In this document: in pieces, positions 25,301 to 33,973 of the stretch
Layout: every line of letters begins with the position of its first letter
How positions within the stretch are numbered: the first letter of the stretch is position 1
Origin: Hymenobacter sp. DG01
Lineage (GTDB): Bacteria; Bacteroidota; Bacteroidia; Cytophagales; Hymenobacteraceae
DNA length: 64,000 nt
Reading direction: 5' to 3'
Assembly: GCF_006352025.1 (NCBI RefSeq)
Contig: NZ_CP040937.1
Span: 124,001 to 188,000 of the forward strand
Position numbers and translations under genes: made by a program
The notes under the pieces: model-generated
Told to the model about the DNA's origin: nothing
Seen by the model: the letters and a program-made list of their open reading frames with translations, nothing else
Databases searched by the model: none

Positions 25301-27558
25301 ACGGAAGTGTTTCAGAGTTTCCGACCGGAAAACTTACGGTCAGATCGGATGCTAGAACAAACGTCATCCAGACGCCATCGGGTTCGACAACTGACCTGAC
25401 CAAATATTTCAAAGTAGGTGACTTCATTACACTAGACGGAACTATTTCTTGGAGATGGGGACCATGTGGTAGTGACCGGGACACGGGTATTGGTTCGGGA
25501 GATGAGGCTTATACAGGAACCGTACAGATATTGAGCGTCAGTTCATCTGCCATTACTGTATCTAGTGCTCCTCAGGCTCCCACCACCAACGGGCCTAACT
25601 GTCCCATAACGGTAGCTAGTTTTGTGGGAACAGTACCAGTTCCCGAAAATCGTCCTGGAGGCGATATCCGAGTTGCGGCCGTAATAACCCGGGATGAAAA
25701 CAATACCGCCTCCACGGTTTTGTACAAATACCAACACTACGGCCGTCCTGATGCTACCAATAGCTCCGGGGTAATTTCTAAGCTACCGGAGTTCATTACG
25801 CGGCAGGAGCAAGACTTCTACAGCTGGTTTGACTATCCGGCTACTTCTGTTATCTACGGCAGCGTATCCGTACTGCGCGGGTCATTTCGCAACGGCGATG
25901 AAAGCGACTATGATCAGCGGGAGGAATTTACTTTCTGCACCCCGCGCTCAAGCATGGTTCGGCAAGCTGCCAGCAACACCCAAACCCTCACAACTACCTT
26001 ATCCTCTTCCTTGCAACTGGAGCGGCGCATTAACAAAACGACTGTGGACGTGGGCATGATTGCTCAACCATTATCCATTCGGCGCTACAACCGTCGTGGA
26101 CAAGAAGAATTTGCTTCCACATTTGCTTATGCCAACGCCGTGGATAACCAGTATGGCATTGCAGGACAAGGACGCTTTACCGAAGGGGTGATGACTGCCG
26201 AACTGCTGGAGGGAAACCGCTACCGGGTGAATCGCTCGGTGAAAGAGTATGTCCCCACTATCTTGACCACCACGCGCACGGTTGCTAACGGTATCCGGAC
26301 AGAAAATACGAGCACCGTATTCGATTTTTATACGGGACAGCCCTTAGAGACAGTTTCCAGGAACTCACTTGGCATTGCATACCGCAATGTCACGGTGCCA
26401 GCATATATGCTTAATCCGTTTGCGGCAATGGGTCCAGCTGCACAGAAGCATGATAACAGCAACATGCTAACGCAGGAAGCAGCTTCCTACATCTACAAAC
26501 AGGTTGGCAATGGCCCATGGAATGTAATTTCGGCGTCCATGCAGACATGGAATAACAACTGGACTGCCTATCGGCGCTACGATGAAAGTGGTACCTCGGA
26601 CCGGTACTTGGAAGCGGCTAATCAGGGCAAGAACGTATGGCGTCAGCATGCTTCGTATGAATGGAACGGCATTAAGCTTAATCCGGATGGCAGCTACGCC
26701 GATTTTGTTGATTTCAATTGGTCACAATTAGGAGTAGCCGGCCAAAATGTGAACTGGTTGAAAAACTCAGAGATAATGCGCTACGACGTGTACTCGAAAG
26801 TACTCGAGAGTCGTGATATCAACCGGCAGGCAAGCAGTAAAAAGTACGGCTATAACGGAACTCAGGTGCTGGCGGCTAGTGCCAACGCCCAGTATACCGA
26901 GATGGCTTACTCCGGTGCTGAGGACCAAGTCCGTTTCACGAACGGCAGCGTTCATTTTGGTGGGGAAATTCGCAACGGTGGTACCCAAAGCACGGATAAA
27001 TACCACACAGGCCTTTACAGCAGTAAAGTGCAAGGAGTACAGGAAGGATTCACTTACAAGGCACTTATTGGCCCCGAGGTGATACCTGGTCGGCGTTACC
27101 GGTTGAGTACCTGGGTGCATGAATCAGATGCTAGTCGCTCCGGTCAACTGTATGCAATTATTGGCAGCACATTGCTAGGGGCAGCAACGATTAATTCTGC
27201 CTCCGCTAAAAAGGCTGGTGAATGGTACCTGTTAAACTTGTACGTAACCGTTCCGCAGGGCAACACTGGCCAGACACTTCAGGTCGGCTGCAGAAACACT
27301 GGAAGCGGCACCGTGTATTTTGATGACTTCCGGTTCCACCCACTGCAAGCACCATTGACAGCCTACGTGTATGACGCACACACAGGCCAGCCCACACATA
27401 GCTTAGATAACGACAATCTATACACCCGCTACGAGTATGATGCTGCCGGTCAGTTAGTGAGAGTGTATAAGGAAACCTTGACCCAGCCTGGTCAAACCGC
27501 TTCAGCGGAAAAAAAGATCAAAGAAATTCAGTACAACTACGCCCGGGGATTGCAATAA
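22381..27558 (+). CDS. Giant Rhs-shell-like secreted protein without a toxin tip
   Basis: A 1725-residue protein with a hydrophobic N-terminal leader (SLLLLETVVNLVLPTLSYA). An N-terminal domain typical of Bacteroidota Rhs-associated proteins follows (PGQPEF, STDMVNMTTGDFTFNIPVLD, then EASWVGLGWSLNPGAIARG). A Gly/Ala-rich hydrophobic stretch lies near residues 195-235. Long beta-rich regions follow, and a Cys-rich patch (CQYCGNCETQYW) occurs near residue 555. The end has a carbohydrate-binding-like domain and a last YD repeat (YTRYEYDAAGQLVRVYKE). There is no Rhs core DPxGG motif and no C-terminal toxin. It may supply a separate half of the shell encoded by the gene at 14767. Confidence 0.75.
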   Translation: MFFRNRVLVRATASLLLLETVVNLVLPTLSYASMGPGQPEFTSYEAPGSTDMVNMTTGDFTFNIPVLDIPGPERSFSLPLTYRAGIRLEQEASWVGLGWSLNPGAIARGLNGYPDDAVNDPNTTTYKKTYAKGWTGGIPGVLDLAWDSNTGHSGTADLIGLASVGWENGKVNSGDLIGVKYTKGQGISVDPIRMAGAALTVASVGAAGSVSAGAAVAGKQLGQSVGTGVAMSMMLGKSGGSGGGFNRPIVKKEKRFLHTNYWVFSNDTKAEMMYGSLYFDNMGRAVKSNAPEQANHPTLFEGSTRISDANKPTTFEYFRRYGTDATETREVGADLQQYVGPKDDSYLATNLRPLSIAHDDFSVMGEGVSGSIRPFRMETGTLSFPKKMAEKHDKYNLVPFLGGYKPMFRYESALSNGYDYHSYAPNGVDEVGVEGSPNQNTISLTDQRLFSRSTSANRTAPARTGIVYSSNSPDEQLFLAKNPYETMRLVQGKRIKWYSNAEIESFYATSPDGNGNGFLEFAKPQTKAAVKRVRDRLATRDCPPPPPTKDLCQYCGNCETQYWIYKDSVYTTNNTFRKLMPRGSIGAFAITAEDGTTYHYSLPVYHYNQFSRSYELNPTEGDKGVSTQTIGQRGRDYGYATAWLLTAITSADYVDRGQRGLVDEQDWGGWVKFQYGRFSSRYKWRQPYVGQGYSESDMNTANFSEGAKQTYYLNSISTRTHTAFFIKSVRNDARGHFSQADSTQSSLAIDETSPSSSLRLDEIVLLNNQDVRKLEVTNGIRSANDIGPDIPAFRLSSNNGYDIAGNNATYKSELGNRDTYEFVLDQHDVQADSRIRNFLTERALKRILFNYSYTLCPGTSSSFPSLSDLPPMDEANASTKRTGKLTLESVSTYGPRNTKLIPDFVFTYGNNPSYDKDKWDGFGMYNSAGTYSNTTHNPSTNIATATQDGAAWSLTEVLNPLGSRMQIRYERDQYGSVSEFPTGKLTVRSDARTNVIQTPSGSTTDLTKYFKVGDFITLDGTISWRWGPCGSDRDTGIGSGDEAYTGTVQILSVSSSAITVSSAPQAPTTNGPNCPITVASFVGTVPVPENRPGGDIRVAAVITRDENNTASTVLYKYQHYGRPDATNSSGVISKLPEFITRQEQDFYSWFDYPATSVIYGSVSVLRGSFRNGDESDYDQREEFTFCTPRSSMVRQAASNTQTLTTTLSSSLQLERRINKTTVDVGMIAQPLSIRRYNRRGQEEFASTFAYANAVDNQYGIAGQGRFTEGVMTAELLEGNRYRVNRSVKEYVPTILTTTRTVANGIRTENTSTVFDFYTGQPLETVSRNSLGIAYRNVTVPAYMLNPFAAMGPAAQKHDNSNMLTQEAASYIYKQVGNGPWNVISASMQTWNNNWTAYRRYDESGTSDRYLEAANQGKNVWRQHASYEWNGIKLNPDGSYADFVDFNWSQLGVAGQNVNWLKNSEIMRYDVYSKVLESRDINRQASSKKYGYNGTQVLAASANAQYTEMAYSGAEDQVRFTNGSVHFGGEIRNGGTQSTDKYHTGLYSSKVQGVQEGFTYKALIGPEVIPGRRYRLSTWVHESDASRSGQLYAIIGSTLLGAATINSASAKKAGEWYLLNLYVTVPQGNTGQTLQVGCRNTGSGTVYFDDFRFHPLQAPLTAYVYDAHTGQPTHSLDNDNLYTRYEYDAAGQLVRVYKETLTQPGQTASAEKKIKEIQYNYARGLQ

Positions 27559-27589
27559 TCTTCAGTATTGCCCCTTTACCTTTAAGTCT

Positions 27590-29323
27590 ATGAAAATGGT
27601 ACGCTTCCGGCTGCGCTCAGCTTGTCAGAAATTCTTGTTGCAGAAATCGACTACATACGCCTCCCGATCGTTAACTAACCGGCAATTCGGCTCCTTACTG
27701 TTAGGAGTAGGGCTGGTACTTGCAACACACGGAGCGAATGCTCAATTAGTGGCACCAGTTAAGGACTGGGACCGAGTGTATGGGGGATATGAAACGGAAC
27801 GGCTGAATGTGGTTATCCCCACGGCGGATGGCGGGTATTTGCTGGGACAACATTCCCAATCCGGTGCGGGAGGAACCCGTACCCAGCCCTCTCAAGGAGG
27901 TGCTGATTACTTCATTGTCAAAATTGGAGCGGACGGATCCACGCAATGGGACCGACGCTACGGCGGAACGGGGGATGATAATATCACCTGTATCAAACAG
28001 GCTCCTGATGGCGGATATTTTTTGGGCGGGACTACGCGTTCGGAAAAGTCCGGCGACGTTTCGCAGCCGCACACTGGACCGTTTAGCTACGGCGAGTCAA
28101 TCGAAGATTTCTGGATTGTGCGGATTGATGCCCAAGGTAATAAGCTGTGGGACCGACGAGCAGGGGGCGACTTTTATGATAATGCCCGAGCTATGTGCCT
28201 GACGCCAGATGGAGGCGTGTTGGTTGCCGGAGGCTCCAATTCGGAGGCCAGTGGCACCAAAAGTTATAACAACCGGGGGGTGTTCGACATGTACTTGGTC
28301 AAAATTGATAAGGCGGGTATAATAGAATGGGACGAGCAATTTGGTGGCGCAGGAGATGAAGAGGCATTCGATTTGCAGCCTACAACGGATGGTGGCTACC
28401 TGCTGGCTGGTTATTCCGATACTCCTGTAGGACCGCACAAAACGTCTGCCAGTAAGGGCAAGCTGGACTATTGGCTGGTGAAGCTGTCTGCTGATGGCAA
28501 AAAGCAATGGGACCGATCCTACGGAGGCGATGAAACGGAATACCTCACGACCTTGACGCCTGCCTCGGATGGCGGCTGGCTCTTAGGTGGCCGCACTTAC
28601 TCCGGTGCTTCAGGCGATAAAAGCGAAGCTTCCCGCGGTAATCTGGACTATTGGGTCTTGCGCCTAGACGCACAATACAACAAGGTGTGGGATAAAACCG
28701 TCGGCGGTGCAGGCGATGACGTGATGACTACCGCGGCTGTTACGCCGGGTAACGGATGGTTACTGGGCGGTACAACCAACTCTGACGCCTCCGGCGATAA
28801 AACGCAGGGCTCACAAGGAATGCGCGACTACTGGGTAGTCAGCCTGACGCCCCAGGGCACGAAACAATGGGATGCCCGCTTCGGCGGTGGCTACGATGAA
28901 ATCATGACCGGGGTGTTACCTGCTGCCGATGGGGGCATTTTGCTCAGCGGCACCTCCCTGTCGTTGCGCTCGGGGGATAAATCTACCAACAGCATCGGGC
29001 TGGGCAGTGGCTGGTTAGTTAAGCTACGGAGCGGTGGATTCGTTACCTCCGCTCGTACACCTGCTGGACATGATGATGCTTGGCAAGTATATCCTAATCC
29101 CGCACATGATTACCTCTCTGTTCGCAAAATACAAGGTAGAAATGAGCAGGCTTCCTTTGAACTGCGAGATGCGATGGGACGCCTAGTAAGGCAAGCCACC
29201 CTGAGTGCTGCTGGTACGATTCCTTCCAGTATATCCTTAACGGGCGTGCCTACAGGAGTATATTCCTTACTCATCACAGACGCCAATGCGACTCGCTATG
29301 TACATCGCATCACGATACAGTAA
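27590..29323 (+). CDS. T9SS-exported repeat protein
   Basis: A 577-residue secreted protein. The signal peptide is slightly internal (LLLGVGLVLATHGANAQ). Six or seven repeats of about 60 residues follow the pattern WDRxYGGxGDDxxxxxxxxxDGGYLLGGxTxS, probably forming a beta-propeller. The last 75 residues are a type A T9SS sorting domain (VYPNPAHDYLSV ... LTGVPTGVYSLLITD). In Bacteroidota such proteins are anchored on or released from the cell surface. It follows the 1725-residue gene by 31 bp and may be the last gene of the Rhs operon. Confidence 0.85.
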   Translation: MKMVRFRLRSACQKFLLQKSTTYASRSLTNRQFGSLLLGVGLVLATHGANAQLVAPVKDWDRVYGGYETERLNVVIPTADGGYLLGQHSQSGAGGTRTQPSQGGADYFIVKIGADGSTQWDRRYGGTGDDNITCIKQAPDGGYFLGGTTRSEKSGDVSQPHTGPFSYGESIEDFWIVRIDAQGNKLWDRRAGGDFYDNARAMCLTPDGGVLVAGGSNSEASGTKSYNNRGVFDMYLVKIDKAGIIEWDEQFGGAGDEEAFDLQPTTDGGYLLAGYSDTPVGPHKTSASKGKLDYWLVKLSADGKKQWDRSYGGDETEYLTTLTPASDGGWLLGGRTYSGASGDKSEASRGNLDYWVLRLDAQYNKVWDKTVGGAGDDVMTTAAVTPGNGWLLGGTTNSDASGDKTQGSQGMRDYWVVSLTPQGTKQWDARFGGGYDEIMTGVLPAADGGILLSGTSLSLRSGDKSTNSIGLGSGWLVKLRSGGFVTSARTPAGHDDAWQVYPNPAHDYLSVRKIQGRNEQASFELRDAMGRLVRQATLSAAGTIPSSISLTGVPTGVYSLLITDANATRYVHRITIQ

Positions 29324-29333
29324 ATGCGCATAA

Positions 29334-29888
29334 TCAGGTACTGGCTGGGAAGCTATCATCTGGCTTCTGCTGATGATAGCTTCCCAGCCAGTAATTTACA
29401 CTTAACCACACGGAAAGCTTACCTTTCTTATGCAGGCAATAATTGCTGGAAAGCCATGCAGTAAACGGCTTACTGCTGCGGATCTTGTAGCCTGGTTCAC
29501 GTAAGTGAGCGGCAATTTCCCGCAAGCTCACTACCAGCAAACTACGCAACAGCCGGGCCAGCTGGGCGGCTTGCCTGTGTGCAGGTTTGTCTGAGTGTTG
29601 CGCGGTAACAACTCCCGCAAGTGCATCCTGCTTGCGGGAAGAAATGGCCGTAGTCTTCCTCTGGGCCACGGCGGCCAGGATGCGGTGGATAAATTCATCG
29701 GCCGCCGGTAGGTCAACCGCATTGAAGCAGTTGTGGCTTTCCATGAGCGTGACTATGAAGGCGACGTTGCGGGCTAGCCGGTTGAGCCTAGCCACGAGTA
29801 GCACCGCCTGCTCTTGCTTGGCCCGGGTAATTGCAGGCAGTCGCCATGCTTCAACGCCGCTCGAGACCGTGCTCCCCGTAGCGGCCAG
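29334..29888 (-). pseudogene. Serine recombinase (resolvase family), N-terminally deleted
   Basis: The minus-strand frame encodes the middle and C-terminal part of a small serine recombinase: AITRAKQEQAVLLVARLNRL followed by ARNVAFIVTLMES, then DEFIHRILAAVAQRKTTAIS. The expected N-terminus with the catalytic serine (Y-x-RVS motif) is missing. The frame hits a stop at 29889-29891 and has no proper start there. The C-terminus runs into the long inverted repeat and looks foreign. It is therefore a remnant. Confidence 0.65.
29339..29393. terminator. Perfect 22-bp inverted repeat
   Basis: Arms at 29339-29360 and 29372-29393 are fully complementary around an 11-nt loop. It lies 15 bp after the T9SS gene and ends the transcript from that side. 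There is no long T-run, and the stem is unusually long for a simple terminator. Confidence 0.65.
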
Positions 29889-29903
29889 CTATTCTCATGA
29901 TGA

Positions 29904-30421
29904 CTTCGAAGCTTTCATGCGTCGTAGCTACCTATCACTTTGTTGGGCAAATCATCAAATCCGTGGTGAAAATCCTCTTCTGTGCCTTCGCTCAAGGCTA
30001 GATGCTACTAGCGATACGTCCCATTACCCAACCAAATCAGCTGGGCATGCTCCGTGCCTTCTCCGGGATTACCACGATAAAGTTCTGTTTAGTCTGTTTA
30101 TACTTTTCAAGCAGATGCCAGGAATGAACAATTTCACTCATGAGCATAGATGGGCTACGAAAGACGGAGAGTAGCCAAGGGGAAATCACCAATTGACAGC
30201 TTCAATGTTATAAGCAGAAGTTTCTGCTCCTACTCTTATACTACTAAAGTGGCACACGTAATCAAAAAGCTACTCATCGTCTTTGGCTTTTTACAGACCC
30301 GAGGTATTTTTCCACTCTAAGCATTTATAACCACATAGTAAGGACTGATAAGGTTTACTTATCGGTCCTTATATTGTAGGCGATAAAATGACCGTTTTTC
30401 GCCTCGTTACTCCTATTATAT
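29904..30421. other. Gap between resolvase remnant and integrase
   Basis: No gene was recognised. It ends in an AT-rich promoter-like region and a hairpin (30339-30371) in front of the integrase gene. Confidence 0.35.
30339..30371. repeat. Hairpin upstream of the tyrosine recombinase
   Basis: TAAGGACTGATAAG / CTTATCGGTCCTTA with a 5-nt loop and one mismatch. It could be a terminator or a recombinase crossover-type inverted site, since it lies 60-90 bp before the integrase start. Confidence 0.45.
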
Positions 30422-30430
30422 ATGTTATAT

Positions 30431-31399
30431 ATGTCCACCGAAAGTCAGCTGCCCGTACTGCCTACTTCGCCCGGTGCGCAGGTGCCCGCTCACCTGGTGG
30501 CATCCACCTCTCGCTACGTCGAGTCCGGCCTGCGCGGGGCGGCTAACACCGTGCGCGCCTACGCCGGCGACTGGAAGCGCTTCTCGGCTTGGTGTGAGCT
30601 CCACGAGCTTGCCGCGCTGCCGGCTCCGGTCGAAGCAGCGGTTGGGTTTCTGACGGAGCTGGCCGACGCGGGGAAAAAATTTGCCACCATCCAGCGCCAC
30701 GCCGCCGCCATTGCCAAGGCTCACGAGCTGGCCGGCGTGGATTCGCCTACAGCCGACAAGAAACTTAAGGTGCTACTCAAGGGCATTGCCCGCGAAATCA
30801 AGACCCGCCAAAAGCAGGCCCCGGCATTTTCGCTAGCTAACTTCAAGCGTACCGTCAAGAGCATCGATGTAACCGGGTCGGCTGGATTGCGCAACCGGGC
30901 CCTGCTGCTACTGGGCTTTACCGGAGCGTTTCGCCGCTCGGAGCTGGAGGCGCTTAACATCGAAGATCTGGCCTTCGATGAGGAAGGGTTGGTCGTAACG
31001 CTGTCACAGAGTAAGACCAATCAGATGGGGCAGGCCGAGGAGAAGGCCATTTTCTATTCGCCGGATTCGGCCCTGTGTCCGATCCGGTCACTGCAGGCCT
31101 GGCTGAGGGTACTCGGTCGCACGGAAGGTCCAGTGTTCGTATCGCTGCGCAAAAACAATCAGGTCACCACCCGGCGCATGACTACCAAGTACACCAACCT
31201 GATCGTGCAGCAGCTCTTAGGGCCACAGTTCACGGCGCACTCGTTGCGGGCCTCCTTTGTGACGGTGTCCAAGCTCAACGGCGCCGATGACTCCAAGGTG
31301 ATGAACCAGACGAAGCACAAAACGAGCGCGATGATTCGGCGCTACACCCGGCTGGACAATGTGCGCCAGCATAATTCGGCCAAAGAACTGGGCTTGTAG
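30431..31399 (+). CDS. Tyrosine recombinase (Cre/Xer-like)
   Basis: A 322-residue site-specific recombinase. The N-terminal SAM-like DNA-binding domain contains NTVRAYAGDWKRFSAWC. The catalytic set is visible: Arg of AFRRSELEAL (about 168-169), H-x-x-R in HSLRASFVT (His 270, Arg 273), a KHKT segment and the nucleophile in RRYTRLD (Tyr 305). Single recombinases of this kind on plasmids usually resolve multimers or serve a genomic island. ATG 30431 was preferred over the in-frame ATG at 30422 because the latter adds only three AT-rich codons. It is transcribed alone. Confidence 0.88.
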   Translation: MSTESQLPVLPTSPGAQVPAHLVASTSRYVESGLRGAANTVRAYAGDWKRFSAWCELHELAALPAPVEAAVGFLTELADAGKKFATIQRHAAAIAKAHELAGVDSPTADKKLKVLLKGIAREIKTRQKQAPAFSLANFKRTVKSIDVTGSAGLRNRALLLLGFTGAFRRSELEALNIEDLAFDEEGLVVTLSQSKTNQMGQAEEKAIFYSPDSALCPIRSLQAWLRVLGRTEGPVFVSLRKNNQVTTRRMTTKYTNLIVQQLLGPQFTAHSLRASFVTVSKLNGADDSKVMNQTKHKTSAMIRRYTRLDNVRQHNSAKELGL

Positions 31400-31668
31400 G
31401 ACATGGTCACGTTTGTTGAACGGTCGTTTATGACCTATTGCAAGAAGCTTCCACCGGATGAACTGGAGTAGACCGAGCCAACTAACATTATCATCTATTG
31501 ATGCTACACGGTGAATTCATCCACTATTATAACTGGTTGCGCTGCTTCCCTATCGACCTGCATACTTGTCACTTTTACTAAAGAGAACCAACTCGTGCGG
31601 CACGGATATATTGCCCGTCTTTGACGCTGTCAAGTCAATATCCTCAAGGAGCCGTTATCTCCAGGAGT

Positions 31669-32172
31669 ATGAAAATACTTGTGACCGATAGTTCTAGGTG
31701 AGTGGGACGGGCAATCTACAACCAATTAGCTAGCCAGCATGAGGTAGTGGGTATTCACCGAGCGCTATTTTCCACCATGCGCATGGTTGCGAATTTTGTA
31801 AACACTACCCTGCTGCGAAAAACCCTACAAGGGGCGGATACCATCATCCATACAGCGGCTTTGGATGCTCCTTATGTCGGCATGGTGCCCGACCACGAGT
31901 TTGAGTGGGTGAAAGTTAAGGGCACCCGACTTTTGGTGAAAGCTGCGTAATAGGTCGGCGTGCCGCAGATGGTGTTCACGAGGACTACGGCCGTATTCGG
32001 ACAATCCACATTCTCCAGCAGGGCCACCTGGATCACGCAAGAAACTACGCCGAAGCCGCACAGCATTTACCTCTACACCCAGCTGGCGGGCGAAGTGGTG
32101 CTACGCGCCGCAGCTGAACCCACGCTTGCGGTGGAAATGTTGCGCATATCGCGCTGCTTCCAGAGCCAGTAG
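31669..32172 (+). pseudogene. NAD-dependent epimerase/dehydratase, broken by three stops
   Basis: One reading frame starts MKILVTDSSR and continues with VGRAIYNQLASQHEVVGI, then ADTIIHTAALDAPYV and VKGTRLLVKAA. Together these form the N-terminal Rossmann half of an extended short-chain dehydrogenase. It is interrupted by TGA at 31699-31701 and by TAA-TAG at 31948-31953. The same frame then continues VGVPQMVFTRTTAVFG and YLYTQLAGEVVL. The glycine-rich loop is damaged and the C-terminal third is absent, because the frame ends where the MITE begins. Confidence 0.7.
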
Positions 32173-32445
32173 GGTGTTGTTAAACAAATAGGGCAAAACC
32201 TCCGAGTCCGTGGTCAAATGGCTTAGTCACTTGTGATAAGGTGCAAATGCGGCGTAAGAGCATCGAAAACCTGATAGTCTTACACGCTCCTTAACGCAAT
32301 CGAATATGGGTGGCGATAACGAACGCTAAGACTATCGTTTCGATCATATGCCGAGTAACATATTGGCAAACAGAATACTACTCATGAAAATCAGGCAGTT
32401 GTACTCCTAAGTCGGAGGTTTTGCCCTATTTGTTTAACAACACCC
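32172..32445. mobile_element. MITE with perfect 34-bp terminal inverted repeats
   Basis: The left end (32172-32205, beginning GGGTGTTGTTAAACAAATAG) is the exact reverse complement of the right end (32412-32445). The 206-bp interior has no ORF but has a further internal inverted pair (GATAGTCTTA near 32274 with TAAGACTATC near 32327). No clear target-site duplication is seen. The size and ends fit a non-autonomous element moved by a transposase encoded elsewhere. It truncates the epimerase pseudogene. Confidence 0.88.
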
Positions 32446-32454
32446 AATCTTTTA

Positions 32455-32652
32455 ATGGATAGCAGCACCTTCTGGGAGTTTGTGATAGGTTTCGCAGGCG
32501 TCTTACTCTTGGGCTTTGTCGCCAATGTGCTCCTGCTTTTCAAGGCCCTTTGGCGCCGTGAATACCTCTTGGCCATTGGGTATACACTCGTGGTGGTAGG
32601 AGCAGTGGTCTTGCTCAATGCTCTGCCGACTTACAGTAAAACAGGTGGCTGA
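32455..32652 (+). CDS. Small two-helix membrane protein
   Basis: A 65-residue protein with two clear transmembrane helices (residues about 9-28 and 40-56) separated by a basic loop (FKALWRREYL), giving an N-out or hairpin topology. It begins only 9 bp after the right end of the MITE, so its original promoter may have been displaced or supplied by the element. Function unknown. Confidence 0.55.
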   Translation: MDSSTFWEFVIGFAGVLLLGFVANVLLLFKALWRREYLLAIGYTLVVVGAVVLLNALPTYSKTGG

Positions 32653-32765
32653 GTCCCACGCGGGTATGTATTAACGATAATTTAAATATGGCACGTAGAA
32701 GCTGCGGGTGCTTGTAAGATACGCGGTAAGACAGGCCAAAGATCTTTGCTTACTTATCTTCACCT

Positions 32766-33230
32766 ATGCCTATCCAGCGTAGCCCTATCCAGGGTCCCCT
32801 ATCCCTGACGGACTATTATCAGCACATTGCCGCAAGCACGAACCCCGTTGATCGTTTAGCAGGTGAGCAGATGCTGCAATTACTCACCTTGCTCGACAGT
32901 TTGTTCTCTCAACTACCACTTTGGGGCGTGACATCCATGGCGCGGCTGGGCCTTTCGCCCGACCCGCGTTATGGGAGTGAATGGTGGGTGCTGATCAGGG
33001 CAAACGCAATTCCTGGTTCGTATGAGATCGAGTACCTCATGCCGGCCGATCGGCGCCCCTGGGTAGGAGCGGTAGTACAGGGCACCAGCTACTCATGGGA
33101 GCAAACGACAGAGTACCTGCTGCTGGCCATGCGCGAAAGCGGGGCGTGGGCAGCGAATCCTGCTTTCAATGCTGTACTGGCACACCACCAGTTGGAACAA
33201 GCAAAAGAGGATGACGCTGAGAAGAAATGA
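32766..33230 (+). CDS. Hypothetical cytoplasmic protein
   Basis: A 154-residue soluble protein with a helical N-terminus (TNPVDRLAGEQMLQLLTLLD) and a mixed alpha/beta middle (YGSEWWVLIRANAIPGSYEI). The C-terminus is charged (EQAKEDDAEKK). There is no signal peptide or catalytic motif. The pattern looks like a small immunity-type or SUKH-like protein but is too weak to assign. It is transcribed on its own. Confidence 0.55.
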   Translation: MPIQRSPIQGPLSLTDYYQHIAASTNPVDRLAGEQMLQLLTLLDSLFSQLPLWGVTSMARLGLSPDPRYGSEWWVLIRANAIPGSYEIEYLMPADRRPWVGAVVQGTSYSWEQTTEYLLLAMRESGAWAANPAFNAVLAHHQLEQAKEDDAEKK

Positions 33231-33397
33231 ACTTTATGTTTGCAGAACTTCCCCTTTAGGCCGCCATTCTTGCGTAGGGCCGTGCCACCGCACTGCTTAC
33301 AGATAAGAGTCATCTGAAGCAGTACCCAACATACGCATCACCTACTGGTATGCCATCGTCTGCACAGGTACCTTCCTAGATCGCAACGACTCAAGCA

Positions 33398-33784
33398 ATG
33401 ACTAGATGTATTTTCGGTATACAAACGTTGCTATTAGCATTATTGCTTCATTCCTGCTCTGATAAGACAGATCAAATAAGTACCTCGATTCCCGGAAAAC
33501 CTACTGAATCCGTATCGATTCGTGCTTATAACAGTGGTTTCAGCTTACATCAAACAGTCGTAGTTGAACGCACCACCGATACTGGTATTTTTAGCAAGCC
33601 AACTGCATCGCTAATTGCTACTCGAAATTTATGGAATGCAAAGACTGTGGTAGCGAGGGACTTTTCGTTGACGTGGCGAACGGCTGACTCACTAGTCATA
33701 TCTTCTCCACATTTAGGGAACATGCTTTTTATCGTCTCGACAAATAAGTTAATAGGAGGGCATGAGACAACCAGACCCTGGTAG
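33398..33784 (+). CDS. Small lipoprotein
   Basis: A 128-residue protein with a clear lipoprotein signal (LLLALLLHSCSDKTD). The mature part is predicted beta-rich (SLHQTVVVERTT, DFSLTWRTADSLVIS), similar in layout to small Bacteroidota lipoproteins of unknown function. It is a lone gene 190 bp before the isonitrile operon. Confidence 0.65.
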   Translation: MTRCIFGIQTLLLALLLHSCSDKTDQISTSIPGKPTESVSIRAYNSGFSLHQTVVVERTTDTGIFSKPTASLIATRNLWNAKTVVARDFSLTWRTADSLVISSPHLGNMLFIVSTNKLIGGHETTRPW

Positions 33785-33973
33785 TGTATCAGGGTAGTCA
33801 GCCGAGAACGAGGGGCCAGCAGCCATTGACCGGGCCACGTTTTACGGGTAGAACGGCCAACTACGCTATGCTGAAATGGGAGGCGGCAATCGGTAACGAG
33901 TCCTCCACGTAACTGTTGTATCAACCTTTTAGCCAAGGCCACGCCTGCACCCCACGCTACGTACGCACTCGCC

